Shown here piece by piece: positions 46,001-54,257 of a DNA stretch of 64,000 nucleotides. The translations under genes were made by a program, and so were the position numbers. Every line of letters begins with the position of its first letter. Position 1 is the stretch's first letter. Source of the stretch: Cristatella mucedo (Eukaryota; Bryozoa; Phylactolaemata; Cristatellidae); contig WPIO01000031.1 of NCBI GenBank assembly GCA_009760855.2, positions 1,479,501 to 1,543,500 of the forward strand, given 5' to 3'. Under the pieces are notes generated by a model. The model worked only from the letters and a program-made list of their open reading frames with translations, had not been told where the DNA came from and ran no database searches.

Positions 46001-47727
46001 TGTTGTAACATCCGCAAGTAGTAGGCACAGCATAAGCATGCATATGCACAGGAAAGCCTCAATTTCAAAAGCTTCATTCAGAAGACTGCCTCTACAGCTA
46101 GCCATCACATCCGATCCCTATCCAAGATTAGAAGCTGTCTCCCACAGTGGCTTGTAAAAAATTTAACTAGCTCTTTAGTTCTGTCTCGGCTTGATTATTG
46201 TAATTCCCTTTTGGCTGGGCTACCAAAGAAAGCTATTATGCCACTACAGCGGACAATGAATATGGCTGCAAGGCTGGTCTTCAAGTCCCAGCGGTTTGAG
46301 CACGTGTCACCTTTGCTGGAAGAGCTAGGATGGTTGCCGGTTGAGCAAAGGATACAGAGCAAAGTTCTTACGCTGACCCACAAGGCCCGCCACGGCTTGG
46401 CTCCTTCATATCTAGCTGAACTGCTACATCAGTTTCAGCCTGTTCGCGCCCTCAGGTCCTGTGAGGACAATAAATTAGCTGTCCCATTCCTCCGCTTAAA
46501 GACAGTTGGCGACAGAAGCTTTAGCTCTGCAGATCCTAGACTGTGGAACTCGCTTCCACAATTCTTACGCAACGACATCTACTCTCCGACTGCCGACTAT
46601 GGCACATCTTTTTCAGCGGTCCTGAACTGCTACTTCTATGCTACTCACTACCTCAACTGTTCTCCTAACTCTGCTATGCTTCCCACTTTCTCTTTGTTGC
46701 GTGAGACGAAGTCTGTTGGCTACCGAATGCGTACCGAAAGCCGCTTAGGCTGTGAGTGCGCTATACAAGACTCTCCTGCGTAACGCCCACATGGTCTTTA
46801 TGACTTTGTGGAGTTACTGACGGAGATACAAAGACGAATCAAAAAGACCCATTGAATGCTGTCTCCCTTCTGCCTCCTTGTCTGTCATCTCTCTCTCTCT
46901 CTCTCTCTCCCTTTCTCTCCCTTTCCTGTCTATCCATGTCTCTTTCTCTGCCTCTCCCTTTCTGTCTGTCTGTCTCTTTCTAACTTGATCTCTCTCTCTC
47001 TCTCCCCGCTCACTCGCTCGCTATCTATCTCTTACCTTCGCGTTCTCTCAGGACATGAAACCCCTTTCGTTTAGCAGAAGCTGTTGCTCTGTGAATCCTA
47101 GACTACAGAGCTCACTTTCACGGCTCTTTTACGACGATGCTATCTTTCCTTCTTCTACAACTTCCTTCCCAGCCATCGGATGACACTATTACTTCCAAGC
47201 CACTCCTTCATGCTCTGTCATCCTAATACACTAATACTTTTCTGAAACGCAAAATACTATAAGACTGCTGGAGAGCAATTGTGCACCGAAATGCACTAAG
47301 ATTTTTCTAGAGCTAAATAAAACTCCACCATAACAATGGGTCGGTCTCGTGGCTGTGCAAATGGTAATACATAAAGAAAAAGTGAGAATAACACTCGTGC
47401 TCCGGAGCCACTCAACACTCGTACCGCCGAAGCCAGTCAACAGCGTCAACGGAACGCGGCGGAACGCTGGCAGTGACCACGCCTCAAAAAGCTCACCATG
47501 TCTGCTGGAACGTACTCGGGAGGTAGCTCGTACGGTGGCAAAGTCGCTCGCGCGAGCGATGGCGAGGAAGCCGGTTCATGCCCCTCTTCCGAGGCCCGAC
47601 GTACATGACCGGGATCAGCTCGGGAAGAAACTGCGACGCCGCTGTGTGACGAACGTTTTAAATCTCCGTGAAACTGCTTGGAATTTCTACTAAAGTTTTC
47701 CGAATTCTGAAATGCTACAGAATGCAT
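33532..47727 (-). CDS. PDZD11: PDZ domain-containing protein 11, six coding exons
   Basis: A small single-PDZ adaptor. Vertebrate PDZD11 binds C-terminal tails of membrane transporters (plasma-membrane Ca2+ ATPases, ATP7A, the multivitamin transporter) and works with PLEKHA7 at junctions. Six minus-strand exons join in frame: 47497-47727, 39982-40068, 37757-37813, 34203-34301, 33696-33756, 33532-33566. Signatures in order: [12 protein letters not shown] (human LPAYENPPAWIP); the carboxylate-binding loop [41 protein letters not shown], whose His starts helix B and predicts class I ligands (S/T-x-hydrophobic-COOH); and the last strand [11 protein letters not shown]. Predicted length is 189 residues against 140 in human, because the only in-frame ATG seen gives about 48 extra N-terminal residues. 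Start choice is uncertain. Introns are full of LINEs. One intron uses a GC donor. Confidence 0.9.
33696..33756 (-). CDS. PDZD11: PDZD11 exon 5
   Basis: Acceptor ATGTTGTAG/GCGGTG; donor TTATG/GTAAGT. It encodes [20 protein letters not shown], the end of helix B and the last strand of the PDZ fold. Confidence 0.92.
34020..34052. repeat. (CT)n microsatellite
   Basis: About 16 CT units in the PDZD11 intron between exons 4 and 5. Confidence 0.9.
34203..34301 (-). CDS. PDZD11: PDZD11 exon 4 (PDZ core)
   Basis: Acceptor TTTGGTTAAG/GTGACA; donor ACAGAG/GTAAGT. It encodes 33 residues, phase 0 at both ends, including [20 protein letters not shown] and NIEHTE. The exon break falls inside helix B, just after IEHTE. 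Confidence 0.95.
34662..34720. repeat. Long near-perfect hairpin in PDZD11 intron
   Basis: The central 26 bp, GGTGACGTGGAA-AG-TTCCACGTCACC, is a perfect palindrome with a 2-nt spacer. Pairing continues outward through TAGTTGT/ACAACTA and GAGACA/TGTCTC with one mismatch and a short bulge. Each arm contains TGACGTGG. Confidence 0.9.
34880..35535 (+). mobile_element. LINE family A 3' part in PDZD11 intron
   Basis: AAATTCGGGCTTGTTTAGAC through the ORF2 C-terminus ([37 protein letters not shown]-like) to the 3' UTR. It lies opposite to PDZD11 and lacks a clear ATT tail. Confidence 0.85.
36070..36225 (+). mobile_element. LINE family A tail in PDZD11 intron
   Basis: CACGTTATTCTTGTTGTTTA, TCGTGCTTCCTTTGCAGCAA, AAGAAAGAGATTGAGTTCTC, then ATTATTATTATTATTATCA. 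Confidence 0.85.
36365..37260 (+). mobile_element. LINE family A 3' part in PDZD11 intron
   Basis: A decayed ORF2 end ([18 protein letters not shown], homologous to [19 protein letters not shown] at the 42 kb copy) runs to a tail with TTATTATTATTACT. A segment with CCAGACGACCGGATCGGC is repeated at about 36615 and 36643. Confidence 0.85.
37757..37813 (-). CDS. PDZD11: PDZD11 exon 3
   Basis: Acceptor CTCATTCCAG/CTGGGC; donor TCCAAG/GTGAGG. It encodes [19 protein letters not shown] (19 residues), the GLGF-type loop that grips the ligand C-terminus. Confidence 0.95.
38014..38130 (+). repeat. Foldback, left arm
   Basis: It pairs with 38419-38534 in reverse complement with only about three differences in 105 bp. 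Shared text includes GAGCAGGCACATCCATAGCA and CATGTCTCTGCTAGATTC. Confidence 0.95.
38131..38300 (+). mobile_element. SINE-1 in the loop of the foldback
   Basis: GTTAGCCGTGATGGCACACT head, B-box GGTTCGATTCC (one change), GGGCGATCCTTTATCGCCAC body and TTTAATCAGCTAGGATTT end. It begins exactly where the left foldback arm ends. Confidence 0.88.
38419..38534 (-). repeat. Foldback, right arm
   Basis: Reverse complement of 38014-38130. Weaker pairing extends to about 38550 (ACCTACGTTAAG shared), where the left arm carries about 13 extra bases. Confidence 0.95.
38965..39085 (+). mobile_element. LINE family A tail in PDZD11 intron
   Basis: CTACCACTAACCATTCAAC, TTCCTTTGCAGTACATGTAG, GAAAGAGATTAAGTTATCTG, ATTATTATTA. 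Confidence 0.8.
39090..39981. other. PDZD11 intron, no recognised repeat
   Basis: Apart from short open frames without motifs I see nothing here. It is the intron between exons 2 and 3. Confidence 0.5.
39982..40068 (-). CDS. PDZD11: PDZD11 exon 2
   Basis: Acceptor CTTTTACTTTTATAG/AGACAG. It encodes [19 protein letters not shown] and [10 protein letters not shown], aligning with the stretch before LGFNIRGG in human (DYNNELTQFL onward). The frame requires the donor to be CAG/GCATGT, a GC-AG intron; the nearest GT would break the frame. Confidence 0.85.
40069..41575. other. Part of PDZD11 intron 1 without recognised repeats
   Basis: No exon was found. A plus-strand frame at 40839-41081 contains a Pro/Ala-rich piece ([17 protein letters not shown]) that I cannot place. 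An AGC repeat lies at 41213-41240. Confidence 0.4.
41580..43320 (-). mobile_element. LINE family A, longest copy: RT domain and 3' end (minus)
   Basis: On the minus strand: [20 protein letters not shown] and [20 protein letters not shown] (RT N-terminus), [17 protein letters not shown], one in-frame TAA near 42785, then a 320-codon open frame (42784-41822) with [19 protein letters not shown]. The catalytic block reads FYVEYTQLY instead of the expected FYADDTQLY, so the metal-binding Asp pair is lost. ORF2 ends [13 protein letters not shown] and the 3' UTR and ATT tail follow to 41580. A frameshift lies near 43000-42920. Confidence 0.93.
43322..43790 (+). mobile_element. LINE family B 3' part, nested in LINE-A
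   Basis: It has an almost open C-terminal frame ([36 protein letters not shown]) and the terminal TTACAGACGGAGATA. It lies inside the minus-strand LINE-A copy, in the opposite direction. Confidence 0.9.
43880..44627 (+). mobile_element. LINE family A 3' part, nested in a minus-strand LINE-A
   Basis: A nearly open ORF2 C-terminus ([19 protein letters not shown] to [10 protein letters not shown]), then the 3' UTR, stem-loop tail and a TTA repeat at 44603-44625. It is one of the least decayed copies here. Confidence 0.92.
44628..45672 (-). mobile_element. LINE family A, longest copy: endonuclease half (minus)
   Basis: A 209-codon minus-strand frame (45665-45036) encodes the C-terminal part of the APE-type endonuclease: [52 protein letters not shown] and the catalytic SDH of [10 protein letters not shown]. 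The linker to RT follows with frameshifts ([29 protein letters not shown]). It joins the RT half at 43320 across the nested insert. The 5' end is truncated near 45672. Confidence 0.92.
45905..46065 (-). mobile_element. LINE family A 3' end (minus)
   Basis: AATAATAATAATATATTG, CCCTCAGAGAACTAAATCTC, GGCACTTTACAGATACTG: the reversed tail and part of the 3' UTR. Confidence 0.8.
46085..46830 (+). mobile_element. LINE family B 3' part, well preserved
   Basis: An open frame from 46211 to 46783 encodes the RT C-terminus ([59 protein letters not shown]), then CCCACATGGTCTTTATGACT and TTACTGACGGAGATACA. It is the best reference here for the family B terminus. Confidence 0.92.
46885..47035. repeat. CT-rich low-complexity tract
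   Basis: Mixed (CT)n and TGTCTGTCTC-type simple sequence in PDZD11 intron 1. Confidence 0.85.
47497..47727 (-). CDS. PDZD11: PDZD11 exon 1 (start uncertain)
   Basis: The donor is GACATG/GTGAGC in phase 0. The 3' part encodes [17 protein letters not shown], matching the PDZD11 N-terminus. The only in-frame ATG I see is at 47727, which adds a Ser/Arg-rich stretch with no match in human. An AG-ending tract on the minus strand near 47703 suggests the true start could differ. Confidence 0.7.
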
Positions 47728-47842
47728 GGCCGTAGTAGTAGTATCACCAGGGCAAAACTATTGTCTGCGGGGCGGGGGAGAGAACCCCCATTACGGTCAC
47801 GAGACCTTGACCTTATTCTCCAGCATCCCGTCGACCGAGCGT
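47728..47842. promoter_or_regulatory. Shared PDZD11 / RPS3A divergent promoter
   Basis: About 115 bp separate the PDZD11 exon 1 start and the likely RPS3A transcription start. A GC box GGGGCGGGGG lies at 47769-47778. No TATA box is visible. Such compact divergent promoters are common for ribosomal protein genes. Confidence 0.6.
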
Positions 47843-47853
47843 CTTCCTTTTCC
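47843..47853 (+). promoter_or_regulatory. RPS3A: 5' TOP motif of RPS3A
   Basis: CTTCCTTTTCC is a C-led pyrimidine tract 16 nt before the ATG. That is the form of the 5' terminal oligopyrimidine element which places ribosomal-protein mRNAs under growth (mTOR/LARP1) control. The start site itself is inferred. AAAATGGCGG across the start codon also resembles a YY1 site. Confidence 0.6.
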
Positions 47854-47868
47854 GGAGCCCTTCCAAAA

Positions 47869-47930
47869 ATGGCGGTAGGCAAGAATAAGCGTCTGACGAA
47901 AGGAGGCAAAAAGGGCAGCAAGAAGAAGAT
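47869..47930 (+). CDS. RPS3A: RPS3A exon 1
   Basis: ATG at 47869 in context CCAAAAATGG; donor AAGAT/GTAAGT in phase 2. It encodes the basic N-terminus. Confidence 0.97.
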
Positions 47931-50900
47931 GTAAGTACATTATAGTTGCCAGATATGCTTTAAAATCTTACAGAGCGCGTTTTTCTTGATGTTTTAATTG
48001 CCGTAAGGGCGTGGACGGAGTGGATGCCTGCGATGTCTGACCCCCCTGGACACGTACGGATCCCAGCCACCCTTAGCGCCGTATTACACGTGACCGCATT
48101 TTGTCCATTTGGGCAGTGTGTAGACTCGCCTTTTTGGTTGATTTCTTATACATTTCTGTTGGGTGCTATTTTGGAGGCCTGCAGTACGATCGCGATGCTT
48201 CTCTGTCCCACCTGTGGTCTAAGTCACACTTGCATGTGCGATGGACAGAAGCCTAGATTCTTGTCGTTCACACTCGTAGACTCATGCGTTTAGTTTGTGC
48301 TAGTTCTATACACGCGACGTCCTCGTCTGGGAGGGAAGGCTTTTGTTGCTGTAGCACCTTGCATCTCAGTGAGAAACATCGTTACGAACGACGGATATGT
48401 TTACAGTATTGACCCCTTCACCAAGAAGGATTGGTATGATGTGAAGGCTCCGTCAATGTTCAACATCAAGTTGATTGGAAAGACCCTTGTCACTCGTACT
48501 ATTGGAACCAGTAAGTTTCTTAGTGCTCGTTCGGGTACTATTGCTGTAGGCTCACTAATCCTTCAATACTCATGAAGTTCTTACGGTCTTGCCTTTTTAC
48601 CGTACTGGCTCTCACGAGTTGCTATCCTTCTGCATCAGTTGTCTGTATTATGTATGCTGACAAATGCATTTCATATTGAATTGCACTCAGATCGGCTGAT
48701 AAGCATTTTGCTTTAAGTTTGTTCTGCTTGTACTGAGCTATAATATTCATGCTTTTTTACTGACGTAGTTCTATTAAAGTTTATACGGTGCGTTTGCTAA
48801 ACGCCCCAGCGAGCTTTTTCGTGCATGGAAAATCAATTTGTTTCTGTATAATTCATGCGAGGATCTGCTTGGCCTATGATGGCAGATTTATTTAAACAGT
48901 GAAACTGCACGGCATAGTGGTCCACACAGATAGTGATCTATTTTTGTTGTACTACATTTGCTTGGTTTCCATTCTATATAATTGCCTAAGGCTGCCTGGC
49001 TTTAGCAGAACGTGAAAGACCTGTCAATACCGGTCGTGTTAACTCGTATACAATTTTAGGACGAGGCACTGAACTCCTAAAATTAACGAAAATTTGGCAC
49101 GGTCTTGCTTTAGAGCCGAGTCATTTCCAGTCAAATCAGCTGGGCCAATTAATACCCGCTAGACCCATCATAGAATAGCTCCTTCATACTTTGTAGATTG
49201 AGGTGTTAAATCTCTGCTCAATAGAACTGGAATTCGTGGACAGCTCTTGTGCATGGACGTCTCCCCATCCGAATTGTGTGCTCTCCATCCATCCTGTTTC
49301 TGTCTTAGCTAAGCTGTTTCTCGTTAGAATGGGGGTATGGCTAGAGGTTACAAGTGAAATCCGGTGCAGTCAAAAAAATCTACGAGGCCCACTCTAAGCA
49401 GCTGACCGGTTGCCGAGCTGGTTTGGTCCAGTAGTTAAGATGCTCGTCCCGATCAAGGTCTTGCTGAGGTCGTGGGCTCGAGTCCCGAGGCATATATAAA
49501 ACACTTGAATACAGATTATGTTCTCGTGTGGTGCTATACAAATGAATTGTATCTTTTAAATATATAACTCGTGTTCAATTACATTACTTGCTGTTTTCCT
49601 TCAGGTTCCGTAAATCTTAATAGGAGAACCAGATCCAGGCTAAAGCTCTTAGGGGGGTCATAAGTGTAATCTGACCTTTTTGTTTGTTAGCGATTTATCG
49701 ACGGTATAGCATCAATGTTTTAATTTGGCGTTTACAATCCAAAGTTATATGCTTCGTCAATCGGGCAGTCTGAGATATACCTTTCTGGTCAGTGGAAAGT
49801 TTGTCAGACCGCCTGTAACCAAATTTGGACACAATGCATTAACAATAGTGGATCTGTACATTAATGTGCTTGAATAGAGGCTTATGGGTTGCTGGGCCTG
49901 CAGATAACTACGTCGTCATTTAAGTGCCTTGTGTAGTATTCAAGACTAACCCTTTTGGTCATCTGTATCCAGGAAGCAGTGGATTCAATAATTATATGTA
50001 GCAAATACTGTTTTTGTCGCCCTGAAGTGCTAATGAGTAAAAGAAAAAAGAGGGAAATTTTTCGCGGGGCACTTCGATTACATGGCAGTCTTCCTTTTTG
50101 TTTACATGCCTACTCTTTGAAATCGGCGACAGAGCTACGCTTTCCGAGCTCGTCTGTAGAAAGTGCATTGATGGTGTATGCAGTTTGTGTTTGGAACTTA
50201 TGGCAAGACTAAATTTTTGTCTTCCTTGTTCTGTAGAAATAGCTTCTGAGGGCCTGAAAGGGCGCGTTTTTGAGACGTCTCTTGCGGACCTCCAGAACGA
50301 CGAGGTTGCCTTCAGGAAGTTCAAGCTTGTGGCTGAGGATGTCCAGGGTCGTAATGTCCTGACCAACTTTCATGGCATGGACTTGACCTCTGATAAATTG
50401 AGGTAAGGTGTGAGAGAAAAATGTACGAGTCTTTGTAGCTTTGAGTTGGCTTTTTGTGATTGTCAGCTTTCATATCTACCTGCTTTCCTAGGTCAATGAT
50501 CAAGAAATGGCAATCACTGATTGAAGCCCATGCTGAGGTTAAGACCACTGATGGATATTTGCTCCGTATGTTCTGCATAGCATTCACAAAGAAGAGAACT
50601 AACCAGATAAAGAAGACGTGCTATGCCCAATCGACCCAGGTAATGCAAATGATATCTCATCAAGACAGTGTGTTGTATTAGTGTAGCTTATCATAATTCT
50701 TTGCCTGTCCTTATGTAAGTCATCCTTATGTGGTATAGACATGAGAAATATTAGTTTTGTGGAAGCCAGTTGCCTTAGCATTCTTCAGTCTCACCATCAG
50801 GTGTCCGTGACGTTTGGTATTTTCAAAAATGGTTCTCGTGTGCTTCTAGTCCATCTGGTTTGTATTTCTCTCCCTCAGATCTAGGGGTTGAAGTGAATGC

Positions 50901-51915
50901 AGGCCGTGTGTGCCTTTAGGGATAGTCTTGATGCGGCTGGACCTGCACGGGATGAATGGTATTTGCTGACCCTAGCTAGCATAATAGCTGTATCTTGCAA
51001 GCTGCTGTTTGGGTGCTGTGTTCAAGGCAGATAGCTGTGGCAACTCGATAGCTCAATCGGAAGAACACAGGAGTCCTACAAGCGTATAATTTCTGTCGTT
51101 CTGTATTTAGGAATAAGTATATGCTGCTACAGCAAGCATATTTTTACCTTTGCAGCAAATGTAAAGTGCCTGGGAAGAGATTGAGTTCTCTGAGGGGGGC
51201 TTTGTCAAGTGCACTATTATTATATTTTAATTTTTATATTGCCGACTGTTCTCTTTAACGGTTAATTTGACTGTGTCTTGTAAGTCTACATAGAGATTTG
51301 AGGTTTTTGGTTCTCATTGGGTTTTATCGTCACTCAGGGCCTAGTGTTTCTTGTTCATAATCGAGTGTCAAATACTTAGTTTGCAAGATCGTTCTTTGTT
51401 GGCAGTAAAAATTCTTAGCTCTCTTCCCCCTACCTCCCCCCCCCCCCCCCAAATTGCTGCATGTGCATTAGTAGATGTTCTCCAAGTGGTCGATGTTGTC
51501 ACGTACTTTGTGTTTTGTTAGGTAAAAGCTATAAGGAAGAAAATGGTCGAGATCATGTCAAGGGAAGTTTCGTCTAACGACATGAAGGATGTCGTTAGTA
51601 AACTAATTCCCGACAGCATTGGTAAAGACATTGAGAAAGCATGTCAGGGTATTTATCCTCTCCATGATGTCTACATTAGGAAAGTGAAGGTGTTGAAGAA
51701 GCCCAAGCTTGATCGTAAGTGCTGACAATGAGACATCCATTTATTCTTCTATCTGGGTTTTCAGTGGCCTTGACAGGCCGGTTTTATTTGTTTTAGTTGG
51801 CAAGCTCATGGAGCTTCATACTGAAGGAACTGCAACCAAAGCAGTCACGACTGAGTCTGGAGAGAAAGTGGATCGGCCTGATGGCTATGAGCCACCAGTC
51901 CTGCAGACTGTTTAA
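47869..51915 (+). CDS. RPS3A: 40S ribosomal protein S3a (eS1), complete
   Basis: Structural protein of the small ribosomal subunit, in the head/platform region near the mRNA exit. Six exons join in frame to 792 nt, 263 residues, against 264 in human: 47869-47930, 48407-48510, 50237-50402, 50492-50639, 51522-51714, 51797-51915. Signatures: [20 protein letters not shown] at the start, [76 protein letters not shown] and the end [11 protein letters not shown]. All introns are GT-AG. The second intron holds a SINE-2, the fourth a LINE-A tail. The short 5' leader begins with a TOP-like tract. Confidence 0.98.
48407..48510 (+). CDS. RPS3A: RPS3A exon 2
   Basis: Acceptor TGTTTACAG/TATTGA; donor AACCA/GTAAGT. 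It encodes [20 protein letters not shown] and [11 protein letters not shown]. Confidence 0.97.
49420..49565 (+). mobile_element. SINE-2 in RPS3A intron 2 (best preserved)
   Basis: A box TGGTCCAGTAGTTAAG, GATGCTCGTCCCGATCAAGG, B box GGGCTCGAGTCCC, then the LINE-A-like tail AAACACTTGAATACAGATT, TACAAATGAATTG. The clearest tRNA-like head of this family in the window. Confidence 0.88.
50237..50402 (+). CDS. RPS3A: RPS3A exon 3
   Basis: Acceptor TTGTTCTGTAG/AAATAG; donor TTGAG/GTAAGG. It encodes [19 protein letters not shown] to [10 protein letters not shown]. Confidence 0.97.
50492..50639 (+). CDS. RPS3A: RPS3A exon 4
   Basis: Acceptor GCTTTCCTAG/GTCAAT; donor ACCCAG/GTAATG. It encodes [20 protein letters not shown] and [17 protein letters not shown]. 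Confidence 0.97.
51140..51235 (+). mobile_element. LINE family A tail in RPS3A intron 4
   Basis: CCTTTGCAGCAAATGTAAAG, GGGAAGAGATTGAGTTCTCT, ACTATTATTATATT. Confidence 0.8.
51522..51714 (+). CDS. RPS3A: RPS3A exon 5
   Basis: Acceptor TGTTTTGTTAG/GTAAAA; donor GATC/GTAAGT. It encodes [40 protein letters not shown] and [11 protein letters not shown]. Confidence 0.97.
51797..51915 (+). CDS. RPS3A: RPS3A exon 6 (last)
   Basis: Acceptor TTTGTTTTAG/TTGGCA. It encodes [17 protein letters not shown] and ends [13 protein letters not shown] at 51913-51915. Confidence 0.97.
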
Positions 51916-51929
51916 GATTGTGCTATGTA

Positions 51930-51935
51930 ATTAAA
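51930..51935 (+). terminator. RPS3A: RPS3A polyadenylation signal
   Basis: ATTAAA 15 nt after the stop codon. A very short 3' UTR is usual for ribosomal protein mRNAs. Confidence 0.7.
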
Positions 51936-52029
51936 GAACTGGCAGCACTTATGATTAGCCTTGCCATTATGCAGCGACACCGGAATTACAAATGTTGCTT
52001 GGCAGAACCATGCAGAATAGCTTTCAAAG

Positions 52030-52185
52030 AGTATATTGGGTAAAGCATCCTCAGAGAACTCAGATCTCTTTCTGGGTGCTTAACAATTGCTGCCAATGAA
52101 ATACGATCGAGTGATTAGGGGTGACATGCACAGAATCAGCATGCAAGTGTGGCTAGTTGCAGCTTACATCAAAGACGAAAAACAG
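52030..52185 (-). mobile_element. LINE family A 3' end (minus)
   Basis: CATCCTCAGAGAACTCAGAT, GGGTGCTTAACAATTGCTGC and GACATGCACAGAATCAGCAT are the reversed tail and 3' UTR. Confidence 0.8.
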
Positions 52186-52444
52186 GTGCGGTTTGTGAAG
52201 TAAAGACGGCTGTGTTTATCAAACAAGTTGAATCTTATTCGGCAATCACTGGTCGGCTGTGTAAACCCACTCTGCCCCAAGTAGGTGTTAGTTAAACTTA
52301 TCGAAGCCCATAATATAAGTTGAAAAGAGTTGGTTGTGTGCCAACTAGTAAATGTGAAGCATTAATTCGCCTCAATGTTTTCGTGGTAATTTCAAGGTTT
52401 CTCGTGGTTACAGCTGTGCATTGGTGACTACTGTTTATTGAAAG

Positions 52445-52610
52445 GGTTAGTGAGCCATGTGGGTACCCTGGGCAAGGCAGTTGCTCTTTTATAACCGATA
52501 CCGTAGATTCGGGTCTTGAGGTGGGCGATCCTTAATTGTCGCTGCAAATAGTGATAGCCTTTATGGCTCTAGTGCCACCACACACAAAAAGATGTTAAGG
52601 AACAGTATTT
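52445..52610 (+). mobile_element. SINE-1, decayed
   Basis: GTGAGCCATGTGGGTACCCT, GGGCAAGGCAGTTGCTCTTT, damaged B box, then GTGGGCGATCCTTAATTGTC and GATAGCCTTTATGGCTC. It is about 550 bp downstream of RPS3A. Confidence 0.75.
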
Positions 52611-52869
52611 CTCAGAGGCAGCTTAGTATAAACCGTAATAGTAATCAAGGGATTCTTTAAATGCCTATAATTGAGTCGGATTTATTCCAATTTAAGGTAA
52701 TACCAGCCTTTACTTTTAATGGTGTCCGAATCGTCAATAATAGACAGCAGACTAAAATGTCAGCGGAACCGAAGTCTGTCTTCCAGCCTAGGATTAATTC
52801 AGTTCAGATAACTTGGATTTACAAGCGGCACAATGGTAACGGCTACACCGGGTGCACTTGAGCCATGTA

Positions 52870-53060
52870 TGGCCAATGAATTAGCTGATCCATTCTTCCA
52901 GTTATAGACCGTTGACAACACACGCTTTTGCTCTGCAGTCCCAAGATTGTGGAACTTCTACAAAACTACCGTTTGCTGCCGGCTACCGCACATCCTTTCC
53001 AGCCGTCCTGAGCTGCTGCTTCATGCTGCTCACTACCTCAACTGCTCTCCTGACGGCAGT
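52870..53060 (+). mobile_element. LINE family B fragment
   Basis: CCAATGAATTAGCTGATCCA, AAGATTGTGGAACTTC, TTTCCAGCCGTCCTGAGCTG, CACTACCTCAACTGCTCTC, a shortened family B C-terminus. Confidence 0.75.
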
Positions 53061-53189
53061 TGCCAACGCTAGCTTTATTTTGGGTTATATGGACGTCAAG
53101 CCCTTTTCCCCTCTGGCTGTTATCCCCTCTCCGGTCAGCGCCTGGCCCCCTCCCGATGGCAAAGGGGTTTGTCGAAAACGAATATTAAA

Positions 53190-54255
53190 ACATGCTTACA
53201 TGCTCCCGGGGAGAACTAGGCACTTTAGATATACTAGAAAAGAAGCATCTGTATTGGTTAGTGACAACATGAACAGTGTCACTACTGCAGGCATAAGCAC
53301 ACTAAGGACACATCACATGGACCCAACAAATGCTATGATAAACAGGTACGTTTATAACTTTGAATAAATAAATTATGATTCATTTGAATAGCAACCTAAG
53401 AGAACTTAATCTCAGTTCAGGCGCTTCGCATACACCTAAGGGCACGACCTCGGTCGGGGCGAGCACCTTAACCTCAGGACCAAACCAGCTTGGCTCTATT
53501 TAAATGTTGTCAGGGGATGCTGTGCCATCAATCTGGAGTGACTCCAGCCTTTGGGAGCAAAAAAACTATAGGCACGATCCGAGTCATAGCTACTACGCCA
53601 TACATGTGAGTCAAAATAACTGGTGGTACGGAGCTAAGCCTAAACGGGAAGTTATTCTGATAGGTAGGCTGGTGCAAGAGAATGAAGGGACCTAAAAGTG
53701 AGTTCCTACAACCTTGAAGGCGATGCCCTACTCGATTGGTAGCCAGTGCAGGTCAGTGAGAAGCAGTGCAATATGTTGTTATGACCGGCATACCCAGTTG
53801 CCGAAAGTAGGCCCACTTGACAGTGAAACTGACGTGGTCATCCACTGAAAGCTCACTTTGGTACAGTACACCCAGATTTCTCGAAGCTGCTGCTGACCAA
53901 GTCCATTTGAAGCGTTAAGCTTTCCAATTTCTGAGTCACGCTAGGTTTGCTCATTACCTGTACGTTGGTTTATCGTTATTCAATTTGAGAAAGTTGGTGT
54001 CTTTCCAAGTACGAATGTCAGCTATACGCGTAACCAGGGAGTTGAGAGTTAGACGCGTCGTACGGCCAGAAGGAACTAAACCTCGGGTACAGCAGTGCCA
54101 CATTTGCCTAAAAATTGAAGCCTAGATTGTACTTGGAGATTACATCGGCAAGAGGGAGAGTGTAAATTATGAAAAGAACTGGACCAAACACAGAGCCCTG
54201 GGGTATCCCGTTCTTGAGGTTCCTCGGATTATCGTTGCCTGTTGACATCAATACT
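53190..54255 (-). mobile_element. LINE family A, decayed copy, 3' half (minus)
   Basis: Reversed family A text: GACCTAAAAGTGAGTTCCTA, TGGTAGCCAGTGCAGGTCAG, CGGCAAGAGGGAGAGTGTAA, CACAGAGCCCTGGGGTATCC. A SINE-2 interrupts it at 53365-53500. It breaks off at 54255 and resumes near 54950. Confidence 0.8.
53365..53500 (-). mobile_element. SINE-2 (minus), inside LINE-A
   Basis: AAATAAATTATGATTCATTT, CAACCTAAGAGAACTTAATC, CTCAGTTCAGGCGCTTCGCA, GGTCGGGGCGAGCACCTTAA, ACCAAACCAGCTTGG. The B-box part is shortened. Confidence 0.82.
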
Positions 54256-54257
54256 CG

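Noticed and set aside
47931-51796. Intronic C/D-box snoRNA in RPS3A, as in vertebrates (U73)
   Set aside because: I looked for RTGATGA ... CTGA pairs at intron ends and found only partial matches without terminal stems.
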